DNA of 18,140 nucleotides from Desulfotignum sp. (lineage in GTDB: Bacteria; Desulfobacterota; Desulfobacteria; Desulfobacterales; Desulfobacteraceae). Positions 1 to 7,458 of this stretch are shown one piece after another. The position numbers were made by a program, and so were the translations under genes. The stretch is from NCBI GenBank assembly GCA_011390695.1, contig JAABRW010000451.1, forward strand, positions 1 through 18,140, read 5' to 3'. The first letter of the stretch is position 1, and every line of letters begins with the position of its first letter. A model generated the notes under the pieces. It saw nothing but the letters and a program-made list of their open reading frames with translations. It was not told the DNA's origin and did not search any database.

Positions 1-1
1 A

Positions 2-160
2 CAAAAAAAATTATGGACACCTTTTTTTACCACCAAAGACACCGGTACCGGACTTGGGCTGGGCATTGTCAAAAATATCATAGAAGCCCATCGCGGCAGC
101 ATCAGCATTTCCAATGCACAACCATCTGGTGCTGTTGTTGACATTGTCCTGCCGATTTAG
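2..160 (+). CDS. Sensor histidine kinase, C-terminal end only (5' truncated)
   Basis: Only the last 52 codons are inside the window, ending in TAG at 158-160. They read [20 protein letters not shown] followed by about 30 more residues. The F-box (PFFTTK) and G2 box (GTGLGLGIV) are the ATP-lid motifs of HATPase_c domains in two-component kinases. The protein would autophosphorylate on a histidine lying upstream of the window and pass the phosphate to the response regulator encoded 12 bp downstream, which makes the two an obvious cognate pair. Nothing can be said about its sensor domain or membrane topology. The family call is secure; the signal sensed is unknown. Confidence 0.9.
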   Translation, partial: QKKLWTPFFTTKDTGTGLGLGIVKNIIEAHRGSISISNAQPSGAVVDIVLPI

Positions 161-172
161 GATATTAACACC

Positions 173-1564
173 ATGGAAACCATATTAATTGTTGATGATG
201 AAAAACACTACCGGGTTGTTTTAAGTGAAGTCCTTCAGGAGGAAGGATACGCCTCTTTCACCGCAGCCAGCGGCATGGAAGCCCTGGATCTGTTAAAATC
301 CCAGGTCATTGACCTGGTTCTGACAGATGTTAAAATGCCGGGAATGACCGGCATTGATCTTTTGGAAAAAATCAAGGAAATCACGCCTGAACTGCCGGTC
401 ATCATCATGACGGCATTCGGCAGTGTGGAAAAAGCAGTAGAGGCCATGCACAAAGGTGCCTATACCTTTATTTTAAAACCCTTTGAAAATGAAACCCTGA
501 TTGCCCATATCGCCAAATCCATATCCATGTACCGGATTGTCCAGGAAAACGCCCGCCTCAGGGATGCCCTCCAGACCCGGTATCATTTCGGCAATATCAT
601 CGGCAAAAGCAAGCCCATGCAGAAACTGTATGAAATAATCCGGAAAGTGGCCCCCACCAATGCGTCTGTCCTTATAGAAGGAGAAAGCGGCACCGGCAAG
701 GAACTGGTGGCCAGATCGATTCATTACAACAGCCCCCGAAAAGACAATTCCCTGGTGGCAGTCAATTGTGCCGCCTTTGCAGAATCTCTGCTGGAAAGCG
801 AATTGTTCGGCCATGAAAAAGGGGCATTCACCGGTGCGGCTGCCATGAAAAAAGGCCGGTTTGAACTGGCGGACAAAGGAACATTGTTTCTGGATGAAAT
901 CGGGGAACTGCCCATGCCCCTGCAGGTGAAACTGCTGCGGGTCCTGCAGGAAAAAACCATTGAACGGGTGGGGGGCACCGCGCCCATTCCTGTTGACTTT
1001 CGTCTTATTGCAGCCACCAACAAAATCCTTGAAGATGAGATTGCAAAAAAAAATTTCAGAGAGGATCTGTATTACCGTTTGAATGTTGTAAAGGCGGTGA
1101 TCCCTCCTTTGCGGGAACGTCAGGAAGACATCCCTTTGCTGATGAACCATTTTATCCAGAAATTTACCCGGGAATCCGGATCTGTCAGCCAGGTCAACGG
1201 CATCAGCAGGGACGCTGCACAGATCCTGTGTGACCATCCCTGGCACGGCAATGTAAGGGAGCTGGAAAATGTCATTGAGCGGTGTGTAATTCTTGCCTCC
1301 AATGAGTTCATAAGCCCTGCAGACCTGCCCCCTCAGATCCGGAAGACACCGGGCAGCACCCTTGATCTGGAGGGAATACCCGAAGGGGTGGGCCTGGCTG
1401 AAACCCTTGCAGCTGTTGAAAAACGCATGATCCAGCGGGCCATGCATGTCTCCGGAAATGTGCAGACAAAAGCCGCCCAGATCCTGGGTATCGGCAAAAG
1501 CGGCCTGAATCAGAAATTAAAAAAATACAATCTGGACAAAGAATTATCCGGACCCAGAAGTTAA
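173..1564 (+). CDS. NtrC-family sigma54-dependent response regulator
   Basis: A 463-residue activator with the classic three-part layout. The receiver domain (about 1-120) has the acidic pocket D8/D9, phosphoacceptor D52 in LTDVKMPG, the switch threonine T80 and K102 in the LKPF motif. The AAA+ domain (about 140-375) has Walker A GESGTGKE at 170-177, the sigma54-contacting GAFTGA loop at 217-222 and Walker B LFLDEIGELP from 238. A Fis-type helix-turn-helix ends the protein (about 423-455). It should open sigma54 promoters when phosphorylated by the kinase whose tail lies 12 bp upstream. An AGGAT overlapping the kinase stop serves as a weak ribosome site. Everything needed for activity is present. 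Its targets are unknown, and I found no convincing sigma54 -24/-12 site elsewhere in the window. Confidence 0.95.
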   Translation: METILIVDDEKHYRVVLSEVLQEEGYASFTAASGMEALDLLKSQVIDLVLTDVKMPGMTGIDLLEKIKEITPELPVIIMTAFGSVEKAVEAMHKGAYTFILKPFENETLIAHIAKSISMYRIVQENARLRDALQTRYHFGNIIGKSKPMQKLYEIIRKVAPTNASVLIEGESGTGKELVARSIHYNSPRKDNSLVAVNCAAFAESLLESELFGHEKGAFTGAAAMKKGRFELADKGTLFLDEIGELPMPLQVKLLRVLQEKTIERVGGTAPIPVDFRLIAATNKILEDEIAKKNFREDLYYRLNVVKAVIPPLRERQEDIPLLMNHFIQKFTRESGSVSQVNGISRDAAQILCDHPWHGNVRELENVIERCVILASNEFISPADLPPQIRKTPGSTLDLEGIPEGVGLAETLAAVEKRMIQRAMHVSGNVQTKAAQILGIGKSGLNQKLKKYNLDKELSGPRS

Positions 1565-1600
1565 CCACTGGTTAATTTTTTCATCTTTTTTTCCTTTTCT

Positions 1601-1631
1601 AAAAAAGGCTGCCTTCAAGGCAGCCTTTTTT
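1601..1631. terminator. Bidirectional intrinsic terminator between convergent genes
   Basis: A perfect 13-bp inverted repeat (1601-1613 with 1619-1631) flanks a TTCAA loop. Its GC core is GGCTGCC, and A6/T6 ends give a U-tract on either strand. It sits between the plus-strand response regulator (ends 1564) and the minus-strand TPR gene (ends 1659), so it can stop both operons. Confidence 0.93.
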
Positions 1632-1658
1632 AGTGGGTTATCACAGCAGGGCCCCAAT

Positions 1659-2351
1659 CTATTTTTCTTTTGCCTCCATTGCCCGAGCTAGGCCTGTGTA
1701 CATGGAGTTCTGGTTTTCTTTGACCAGCTTTTCATACATCTTTTGACTTGCATCCAATTTTTGGTTGGCTGCATAAATCTGGGCCAGAACAAACCGTGAT
1801 TCATCCTTGAGCAGATCTGATTCACCTGTTTCAACCTGTTGAAAATAGGTTTCTGCCCGATCCAGATCGTTTTTTGCCAGCCATACATGTCCCAGGGAAG
1901 AAAGCAGAAAATTGTGCAGAACAGCCTCCTCTCCAAAACTTTTCAAGGCCTCTTCATAAAGCACACCAGCCCTGTCATATTCACCTGCATCCATACATAT
2001 GCCTGCATAGGTTATCTGTGCCATTTTGCCTGCATCGGTATTGGCATATTCGTTCAACACAGTCTCAAAACTATCCCTAACATTCTGGTATGCTTTTTGG
2101 GGGTCATCAGCCAACTGGTTATAGCGGCCGGTGGCCTCGGCAACCAGATGAGAAGCCTTGTTTTCAGACCGCTGGAAGCTAGTCATGATACCGATAAATA
2201 CCACGGCTGCCAGCACCACCGCTCCCAGTATCAGCAGCAATGGTTTTTTGTATATCCCGGCATAGGCCATGGCCTTAAAAATATTTTTCTGCAATGGGTC
2301 CAGTTGTTCCAGTTCTTTTCTGCGCTCATTGGAAATGCCTTGATTTGCCAT
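1659..2351 (-). CDS. Membrane-anchored tetratricopeptide-repeat protein (YfgM-like)
   Basis: 230 residues. A short basic/acidic N-terminal cytosolic part precedes one transmembrane helix (about 37-57, LLLILGAVVLAAVVFIGIM). The rest is an alpha-helical region with degenerate TPR units, for example the stretch around AGEYDRAGVLYEEALKSF and LAKNDLDRAETYFQQV. This matches the architecture of YfgM/TPR_21 proteins, which expose TPRs outside the membrane and bind the Sec machinery or envelope partners. It is the last gene of the iron operon, 37 bp after the SH3 gene, with GGTGA as its ribosome site. The bidirectional terminator follows. No sequence feature links it to iron. The specific partner is unknown and the YfgM assignment is by architecture only. 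Confidence 0.75.
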   Translation of the reverse strand: MANQGISNERRKELEQLDPLQKNIFKAMAYAGIYKKPLLLILGAVVLAAVVFIGIMTSFQRSENKASHLVAEATGRYNQLADDPQKAYQNVRDSFETVLNEYANTDAGKMAQITYAGICMDAGEYDRAGVLYEEALKSFGEEAVLHNFLLSSLGHVWLAKNDLDRAETYFQQVETGESDLLKDESRFVLAQIYAANQKLDASQKMYEKLVKENQNSMYTGLARAMEAKEK

Positions 2352-2388
2352 TCATTCACCTTAATTTTTTTAAAATTGTATGACCCCA

Positions 2389-2847
2389 TTACCAGACAAG
2401 CGTTTTGTAGATCCACCCTTTTTCACCATCTGCATGCGCAATATGTATCCAGTTGCCTTCACGCTTTATAACCTTAAAGGGAACCCCCCTTTCAACAGTA
2501 AACAGCACCTTGCTGTCCGTGGTGGGCCGGGACCGGACATTGCACTTGGATTTAATGGTAATAACAGCTTCCATGCCTGTCAGAAGAGAGGAATGAATCC
2601 ATGCCATATCATCTTCAAAATCCTGAATTTTTACCCATTTGCCTTTTTTTTCCTTCACAAGAAACGGGTGATATTTTTCCACCTGCCAGAGAACCTCATA
2701 ATTGGTGCCGGGCCCTGACCGCATATTGGCAATACTGCTCTTGACTACCACCCGCTCGGCAGCACCTGCACCACCGGCAACCAGATAACAAAGTGCAAGA
2801 AGCACTATTATTATACCCGATTGCTTTACGTACCGCTTTGCATTCAT
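2389..2847 (-). CDS. Secreted protein with two bacterial SH3 domains
   Basis: 152 residues. The first 29-30 form a signal peptide: basic MNAKRYVK, hydrophobic IIIVLLALCYLVAGG, and an AGA-A cleavage site. Two SH3_3-type repeats follow: about 33-90 with NMRSGPGTNYEVLWQV, and about 95-152 with NVRSRPTTDSKVLFTV. Both end in a Trp/Gly turn (AWIHSSLL and GWIYKTLVW). Such domains usually bind peptidoglycan stems or other envelope ligands. There is no catalytic domain. An in-frame TTG at 2853 directly abuts the GGAGG (2854-2858) and cannot be used; the ATG at 2847 sits 6 nt from it and is chosen. The gene starts 19 bp after feoB and shares its transcript. Confidence 0.85.
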   Translation of the reverse strand: MNAKRYVKQSGIIIVLLALCYLVAGGAGAAERVVVKSSIANMRSGPGTNYEVLWQVEKYHPFLVKEKKGKWVKIQDFEDDMAWIHSSLLTGMEAVITIKSKCNVRSRPTTDSKVLFTVERGVPFKVIKREGNWIHIAHADGEKGWIYKTLVW

Positions 2848-2853
2848 GCACAA

Positions 2854-2858
2854 CCTCC
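2854..2858 (-). promoter_or_regulatory. Shine-Dalgarno that fixes the SH3-gene start
   Basis: GGAGG on the minus strand with 6 nt to the ATG at 2847. It touches the alternative TTG at 2853, which rules that start out. Confidence 0.85.
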
Positions 2859-2866
2859 GTTTTACC

Positions 2867-5038
2867 TCATCCTTGTAACATCATTCCTGTCTGATATACC
2901 AGAAAAGACAGGGTCCATGCAACCGCTGTCGTATAAATAATGTTAAAACAGGCCCATTTAAACGAGGCTTCCCGGTAAATCACAGCCACTGTAGCAAAGC
3001 ATGGCACGTACAGCAGAACAAACACCATCATGGACAAAGCAGACAACGGGGTCATCCCTGACTGTTTCAATGCCCGGGTCAGGGCCTGGCCACCGTTGTC
3101 ACCGACCCCGTAGAGTACACCCATGGTGCTGACCACCACTTCCTTGGCCACAAAGCCGGTAACAAGGGCGACGCTGGCCTGCCATCCAATGCCGATGGGT
3201 GCGAACAACGGTTCCAGTGCATGGCCCATCCTGCCGATATAGGATTTTGATACCCGTTCCTGCTCTTTTTGGGTCTGGATCTTTTGTAATTCCAGCGCAA
3301 GTTTTTGCTGCAAAATGGCTTTCTGATCCGGTTCAGCATTTTCAATGACGTGGCTGAAACGGGTTTTCACATCCTGTTTCAGTGCCTGGTAATTCCGTGA
3401 ATATGTAATATCTTTGGGAAAACTGGATAACGCCCATATCACGATGGACCCCACCAGAATCACCCCCCCCATTTTGCGCAGAAACATTTTACTTCTGTCC
3501 CACATATGGATAAGCAGGCTTTTGAGCATGGGCATGCGGTAAGGGGGCAGTTCCATGACAAACGGGGCATCTTCCCCTTTAAAAAACAAGGTCCGCAATA
3601 TTCGTCCGGAAACAATGGCAATGATAATCCCTGCAGCATAGAGACAAAAAATGACAGTCCCGGCCCTGTGGGCGAAAAAACTGCCGGCCAGTACAATATA
3701 CACCGGCAGCCGGGCCGAACAGGACATGAACGGTGTCATCAAAATAGTAAGAATCCGATCCTTCTGGTGCTCCAGGGTTCTTGCAGCCATTATGGCAGGT
3801 ACATTGCACCCAAATCCCATGAGCATGGGAATAAAGGATTTGCCATGAAGCCCTGCAGTATGCATGACCCGGTCCATGAGAAAGGCTGCCCTGGCCATGT
3901 AGCCGGTATCTTCAAACAGGGCGATACAGAAAAACAGAATCAGGATATTGGGAAGAAATACGATCACCGAGCCAATGCCTGCTACAATGCCGTCCAAAAG
4001 CATTGATTTGAACAGGGATGCCGGCAGCAGACGGTCCAGCCATGTACTTAAAAATCCCACGCCCGACTCAATCCAGGCCATGGGATAGGCCCCCAGGGTA
4101 AATGTGGTCTGGAACATGGCCCAGATAAAAAAGATAAAGACCGGAATCCCCAGAAACCGGTCTGTTAAAACCAGATCAATGTTCCGGGATATGTCGATAC
4201 GTTTTTTGGCTGTATTGGTGACAGTTTCTTTGAGTATGCCGGCGATCACCCCGTACCGGTCTTCGGTGAGCACAATTTCAAAATCATCCTGGAACAGATC
4301 AAACACCCGTTCACGGCATTTTTTTGCCGCCTCAAGAATCTTTTGCCCATCTTCGGGCAGGCGGTCCAGGATCTTTTGTTTTTCAATGGCATCATCTTCC
4401 AGCAGTTTGATGGCATGCCAGCGGGCCAGTGTGTCTGTTTCCGTTGCTCCGGCCTCAGAAACAAGGGTTTCCACCTGGTTTATACAGGCTTCTGTTTCAT
4501 TGCCATACCGGATAACCCGGGATTTTTTCCCTTTTTCAAAGGCCAGGCTTTCTGCAATTGCCGCTTCAATCAGCTGCTCTGTACCCTTGTTTTTATTTCC
4601 CACCGTGAACACCACAGGGACGTCCAGCAGACCGGATAATTTTTTTTCATTGATGCGGATACCCCGGGCCCGGGCCATATCCGCCATGTTCAGCACAAAC
4701 AGCACAGGGCACCCGAGCTCCATGATCTGCAATGCCAGAAACAGGCTTCGTTCCAGATTGGATGCATCAATGATACTGACCACAATATCCGGGTTTCCCT
4801 GGAGGATAAAATCCCTGGTGGTTATTTCTTCAATGGAAAACGGTGTGAGGCTGTAGGTGCCGGGAAGATCCACCACCCGCAGAGAATATTGCCCGTGCTT
4901 GAGAAATCCTTCTTTTTTTTCAATGGTAACCCCGGGCCAGTTACCCACCTTCTGGCGGGCACCGGTCAGGTTGTTGAAAATGGTTGTTTTGCCGCAATTG
5001 GGGTTTCCCGCCAGGGCAATGGTAAGTTCCTGTTTCAT
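2867..5038 (-). CDS. feoB: Ferrous iron transporter FeoB
   Basis: 723 residues, normal for FeoB. The N-terminal G domain carries G1 GNPNCGKTT (11-19), the switch region with NWPGVTIEKKEG, G3 DLPGT and G4 NMAD. A helical linker follows. The membrane part carries the FeoB signatures GCNVPAIMAART and SCSARLPVYIVL in the two Gate repeats, and FVAKEVVVSTMGVLYG near the C-terminus. It imports Fe(II) across the inner membrane with GTPase control. It begins 2 bp after the stop of the Fur-FeoA-FeoA gene, with only a weak GGAA site, so its translation is probably coupled to that gene. No feoC is seen downstream. A run of eight G codes for part of the KMGGVILVG helix (3463-3470) and is a potential slippage point, but the frame is intact. 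Confidence 0.97.
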   Translation of the reverse strand: MKQELTIALAGNPNCGKTTIFNNLTGARQKVGNWPGVTIEKKEGFLKHGQYSLRVVDLPGTYSLTPFSIEEITTRDFILQGNPDIVVSIIDASNLERSLFLALQIMELGCPVLFVLNMADMARARGIRINEKKLSGLLDVPVVFTVGNKNKGTEQLIEAAIAESLAFEKGKKSRVIRYGNETEACINQVETLVSEAGATETDTLARWHAIKLLEDDAIEKQKILDRLPEDGQKILEAAKKCRERVFDLFQDDFEIVLTEDRYGVIAGILKETVTNTAKKRIDISRNIDLVLTDRFLGIPVFIFFIWAMFQTTFTLGAYPMAWIESGVGFLSTWLDRLLPASLFKSMLLDGIVAGIGSVIVFLPNILILFFCIALFEDTGYMARAAFLMDRVMHTAGLHGKSFIPMLMGFGCNVPAIMAARTLEHQKDRILTILMTPFMSCSARLPVYIVLAGSFFAHRAGTVIFCLYAAGIIIAIVSGRILRTLFFKGEDAPFVMELPPYRMPMLKSLLIHMWDRSKMFLRKMGGVILVGSIVIWALSSFPKDITYSRNYQALKQDVKTRFSHVIENAEPDQKAILQQKLALELQKIQTQKEQERVSKSYIGRMGHALEPLFAPIGIGWQASVALVTGFVAKEVVVSTMGVLYGVGDNGGQALTRALKQSGMTPLSALSMMVFVLLYVPCFATVAVIYREASFKWACFNIIYTTAVAWTLSFLVYQTGMMLQG

Positions 5039-5040
5039 GT

Positions 5041-6018
5041 TCAGCGGTTCCGGGTTGTGAGATTTTCAACCAGAATATGGGCGGCTTCCTCCACCCGCAA
5101 AGAGATATGATAGCCCTTGACCACCAGCTCAACGGGGTCTTTCAGGGGTGCATATTTTTCCACATACACCCGGGTTCCCCGGTTTATTCCCATCTCCAGC
5201 AGGCGCCGGCGCAGGGTGCTCTCACCGGAAACCCGCACAATGGTACCTTCCTGACCGGCTCTCATATCACACAACAATACCCTTGAATTTTCCGGGTCTG
5301 CCCCGGCATCAACTTTGCCGTTTTTTTGCATATCCAGGGGATTGTCAACAGGCTGCACCCAAATTTTTTGGGCCATACCGCTGCCGAGGACCAGGCGGGT
5401 ATCCCCTGCTGCAATCACCACCTGTCCGCCGAATCCATTGGATACCACTTCAATTTCATCCCCGGTTTTCAGGCCCATGGAAGAAATACGCAGCTGCATT
5501 TTCTTGCCCGCTTCCAGCTGCTTCACCTGGAGCCGCTCCCCCGGCCTGGCTTTGTGCAACGGGACCAGTTTTTGTCTTTTGGCCATACAGGCAGCACACA
5601 GGCCATATATTTCCATGCGGTGCTGGAGCATATGAAACCCATAGGCCCGGGCAATTTTTTTTTGCTGTTTTTCCAGAACTTCATCTTTGAATTCCAGAAT
5701 GGTGCCGCATTTTGTACAGATCATATGGTCATGGTGAACACCGATATGCCGGTGTTCATACAGGGTTTCTTCCTGATCGAATTCCACTTTGGTGGCGAAT
5801 CCGAACCGGCACAGATGTTCCATGGACGAAACCACAAAATCACCATCCAGAAATTTTCCCTCTTTTTCCAGCTGCCGCAGTATATCTGTCTTTGTCACAT
5901 GGTGATCCAGCTGTAAAAAAGCTTCAAGCACCTGAAACCGCTCATCAAACCGGTCCAGCCCCTGTTCCTGAAATAACCGGATGAACTGTTTTTTTTCCTG
6001 CTCGTGGGTATTGATCAT
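5041..6018 (-). CDS. Fur-family regulator fused to two FeoA domains
   Basis: 325 residues with three domains. Fur-like (about 1-150): a winged-helix part with H39/H40, then HIGVHHDHMICTKCG (91-105) and the second zinc pair C141-x2-C144 in YGLCAACM. FeoA-like SH3 domain 1 (about 155-224) contains MQLRISSMGLKTGDEIEV. FeoA domain 2 (about 247-321) contains RRRLLEMGINRGTRVYVEK. FeoA normally is a separate ~75-residue partner of FeoB. Here the likely iron sensor/repressor and two FeoA copies are one polypeptide, encoded immediately before feoB. The recognition helix is unusual: where Fur proteins have a Tyr-Arg (TVYRTL-like) motif this one has FVVSSMEHLCRF. It could therefore read a non-standard operator, or act mainly as a metal-sensing FeoB partner. 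The start ATG has AGGAT 8 nt upstream, and a promoter lies 30 bp upstream. Confidence 0.9.
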   Translation of the reverse strand: MINTHEQEKKQFIRLFQEQGLDRFDERFQVLEAFLQLDHHVTKTDILRQLEKEGKFLDGDFVVSSMEHLCRFGFATKVEFDQEETLYEHRHIGVHHDHMICTKCGTILEFKDEVLEKQQKKIARAYGFHMLQHRMEIYGLCAACMAKRQKLVPLHKARPGERLQVKQLEAGKKMQLRISSMGLKTGDEIEVVSNGFGGQVVIAAGDTRLVLGSGMAQKIWVQPVDNPLDMQKNGKVDAGADPENSRVLLCDMRAGQEGTIVRVSGESTLRRRLLEMGINRGTRVYVEKYAPLKDPVELVVKGYHISLRVEEAAHILVENLTTRNR

Positions 6019-6047
6019 GGTAATTTATCCTGTAAAAATAACATACT

Positions 6048-6076
6048 AAGATATGATAGCTGACCCTGTCTGTCAA
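6048..6076 (-). promoter_or_regulatory. Sigma70 promoter of the fur/feoA-feoB operon
   Basis: On the minus strand TTGACA (6076-6071), a 17-bp spacer and TATCTT (6053-6048) put the transcription start near 6041, about 22 nt before the ATG at 6018. The -35 is perfect. The -10 region is AT-rich and could overlap a Fur operator, but I see no clean 19-bp Fur box. Confidence 0.75.
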
Positions 6077-6119
6077 GGCGGGATTCGCTCTGAATATTTG
6101 CTATAGCAGCATGCGCTTC

Positions 6120-6296
6120 TACGGGGAGCCCCTGGTGGTGTCCTGTGAACGGACCGTCAGCGTCGGAGGGGGCCTGGTAAAAGATGCCGGGATGGTTTTC
6201 AACCAGAGGACGGGATGCCGCACTTCATTGTTCGTATGTAAACCGGCCCCCGCAGACCTCGGGCCGGGCACAGGACACCACCAGGGGCGGGCCCTG
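6120..6296 (-). ncRNA. ssrS: 6S RNA (ssrS) candidate
   Basis: This non-coding stretch folds as one long interrupted hairpin. A perfect 20-bp closing helix pairs 6128-6147 with 6269-6288. After an asymmetric loop a second helix, GGGGGCC/GGCCCCC, pairs 6245-6251 with 6168-6174. An apical stem lies at 6193-6205 (TGGTT-GAA-AACCA). Just inside the second helix the minus strand reads GCCGGTTTACATACGAACAA then TGAAGTGCGGC. This lines up with the 5' bubble strand of E. coli 6S RNA (GCCGATATTTCATACCACAA then GAATGTGGCGC), recalled from memory. The closing stem, open central bubble and terminal stem are the 6S architecture that mimics an open promoter and binds sigma70-RNA polymerase. The core is 161 nt; exact ends are estimated. 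No clear promoter or terminator was found. Its 3' end lies some 45 bp upstream of the feo promoter. Confidence 0.75.
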
Positions 6297-6365
6297 GCAC
6301 AGCGTGCTGCACACAGCGATCGAAAACCCGGCATGCTTATGGCAAATATCCAGCGCTGTCCGATA

Positions 6366-6394
6366 TTGACACACATTCCCAAAGCCTTTATATA
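6366..6394 (+). promoter_or_regulatory. Sigma70 promoter of the dihydrouridine synthase gene
   Basis: TTGACA (6366-6371), a 17-bp spacer and TATATA (6389-6394) predict a start near 6401. An AAGGAA ribosome site follows at 6415-6420. It faces away from the 6S RNA candidate. Confidence 0.75.
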
Positions 6395-6432
6395 CAATAA
6401 TCCTCCAAACCGGAAAGGAATTGAATGTACCC

Positions 6433-7458
6433 ATGGATGCCCCTGCCTTTGCCCGATACCTGAACACCCCTCTGTCCATTGGCAAAAAAATCATCTCCGG
6501 ACGGATGGTACTGGCGCCCATGGCCGGCCTGGGCCATATCGCCTTTCGGCAGCTGGTGGGGGAATTCGGTGGGTTCGGGCTTTTGTTCACAGGCATGTGT
6601 TCGGCCAAAGCTGTTCCCCATGAAAACCCAGCAATATCACCTGTCTTCTGCTGGCGCAGACAGGAGCTGCCCTATACTGTCTGCCAGATTTTTGGTGCTG
6701 CCCCGGATACCATGGCAAAAGCTGCCCGCCGCATTGAGCAGGAGGGCTTTTTCGGGGTGGATCTGAATTTCGGGTGTTCTGTTGCAGCCATCTGCAAAAA
6801 AGGATGCGGGGCAGCCCTGTTGAAAACCCCGGACAAGGCTGCTGAGATTGTGGCAGCGGTCCGGACCGCAGTCTCTTTTCCGGTATTTGTAAAATTTCGC
6901 ACCGGATGGTCTGATGATGCAGCATTTGCTGCGGACATGGCAAAACGCTTTGAAGCAGCCGGTGCTGATGCCCTTGTTTTCCATCCCCGGGTGGCCCCTG
7001 ACCGGCGCACCCGTCCCCCCAAATGGGAAGCCATCACACGGGTCAAAGAGGCGGTCACCATTCCGGTCTTTGGTAACGGCAATCTTTTTGCCATCCAGGA
7101 CGGCATGCAGATGACGGCACAGACCGGCTGCCACGGCCTTGCCTTAGGCCGTATGGCAGTGGCCCGGCCCTGGATTTTTGCCCAATGGACCAGGGAAAAA
7201 AGTTTTGATTCCGGCATTTATCCGGCAACTGCCCTGCGCATGGCATCATTGCTGGAGCACCACTATGACATGCCTTTCAACCTGAAGCTGTTCAAAAAAT
7301 ATGCCCCTTATTTCTGTGCCAATTTCAAATTCTCCCATTTTTTTCTAAAACAGCTGAACCAGGCCAGGACCATGGATGACATTAAAAAAACCATACATAA
7401 ACTGTTTGCAGCCTGCCCTGAAACCTTATCCACCCCCAACCGCAACCTGTTTTTATAG
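6433..7458 (+). CDS. tRNA-dihydrouridine synthase family protein
   Basis: 341 residues, the normal Dus size. It is an FMN TIM barrel that reduces uridines in the tRNA D-loop using NAD(P)H. Family blocks in order: VLAPMAGLGHIAFRQL near 26-41 (FMN-binding strand 1), GVDLNFGCSVAAICKKGCGAALL near 108-130 with the presumed catalytic acid C115, FVKFRTGW, the HPRVAPDRRT block, PVFGNGNL, and GLALGRMAVARPWIF (phosphate binding). Several blocks deviate from the usual form: NFGCS instead of N-x-GCP, and HPR instead of HGR. An in-frame TTG at 6421 abuts the AAGGAA site, so the ATG at 6433 (12 nt from it) is preferred. The gene is alone on its strand between a 6S RNA candidate and a convergent operon. Which uridine it modifies (DusA, B or C type) is not resolved. 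Confidence 0.85.
   Translation: MDAPAFARYLNTPLSIGKKIISGRMVLAPMAGLGHIAFRQLVGEFGGFGLLFTGMCSAKAVPHENPAISPVFCWRRQELPYTVCQIFGAAPDTMAKAARRIEQEGFFGVDLNFGCSVAAICKKGCGAALLKTPDKAAEIVAAVRTAVSFPVFVKFRTGWSDDAAFAADMAKRFEAAGADALVFHPRVAPDRRTRPPKWEAITRVKEAVTIPVFGNGNLFAIQDGMQMTAQTGCHGLALGRMAVARPWIFAQWTREKSFDSGIYPATALRMASLLEHHYDMPFNLKLFKKYAPYFCANFKFSHFFLKQLNQARTMDDIKKTIHKLFAACPETLSTPNRNLFL

Noticed and set aside
473..1447. 324-codon minus-strand open frame opposite the response regulator
   Set aside because: It is a shadow of a clearly conserved NtrC-family gene and has no protein family features.
6120..6296. Alternative readings as SRP RNA, tmRNA or RNase P RNA
   Set aside because: The GGAAGCAGC-type SRP loop, the tmRNA tRNA-like 3' end and RNase P core motifs are all missing; the bubble architecture fits 6S better.
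6111..6623. 170-codon plus-strand open frame upstream of and overlapping the dus gene
   Set aside because: It lacks a plausible ribosome site and recognisable protein sequence, overlaps dus by 190 bp, and its first part lies entirely in the strongly paired 6S RNA candidate.
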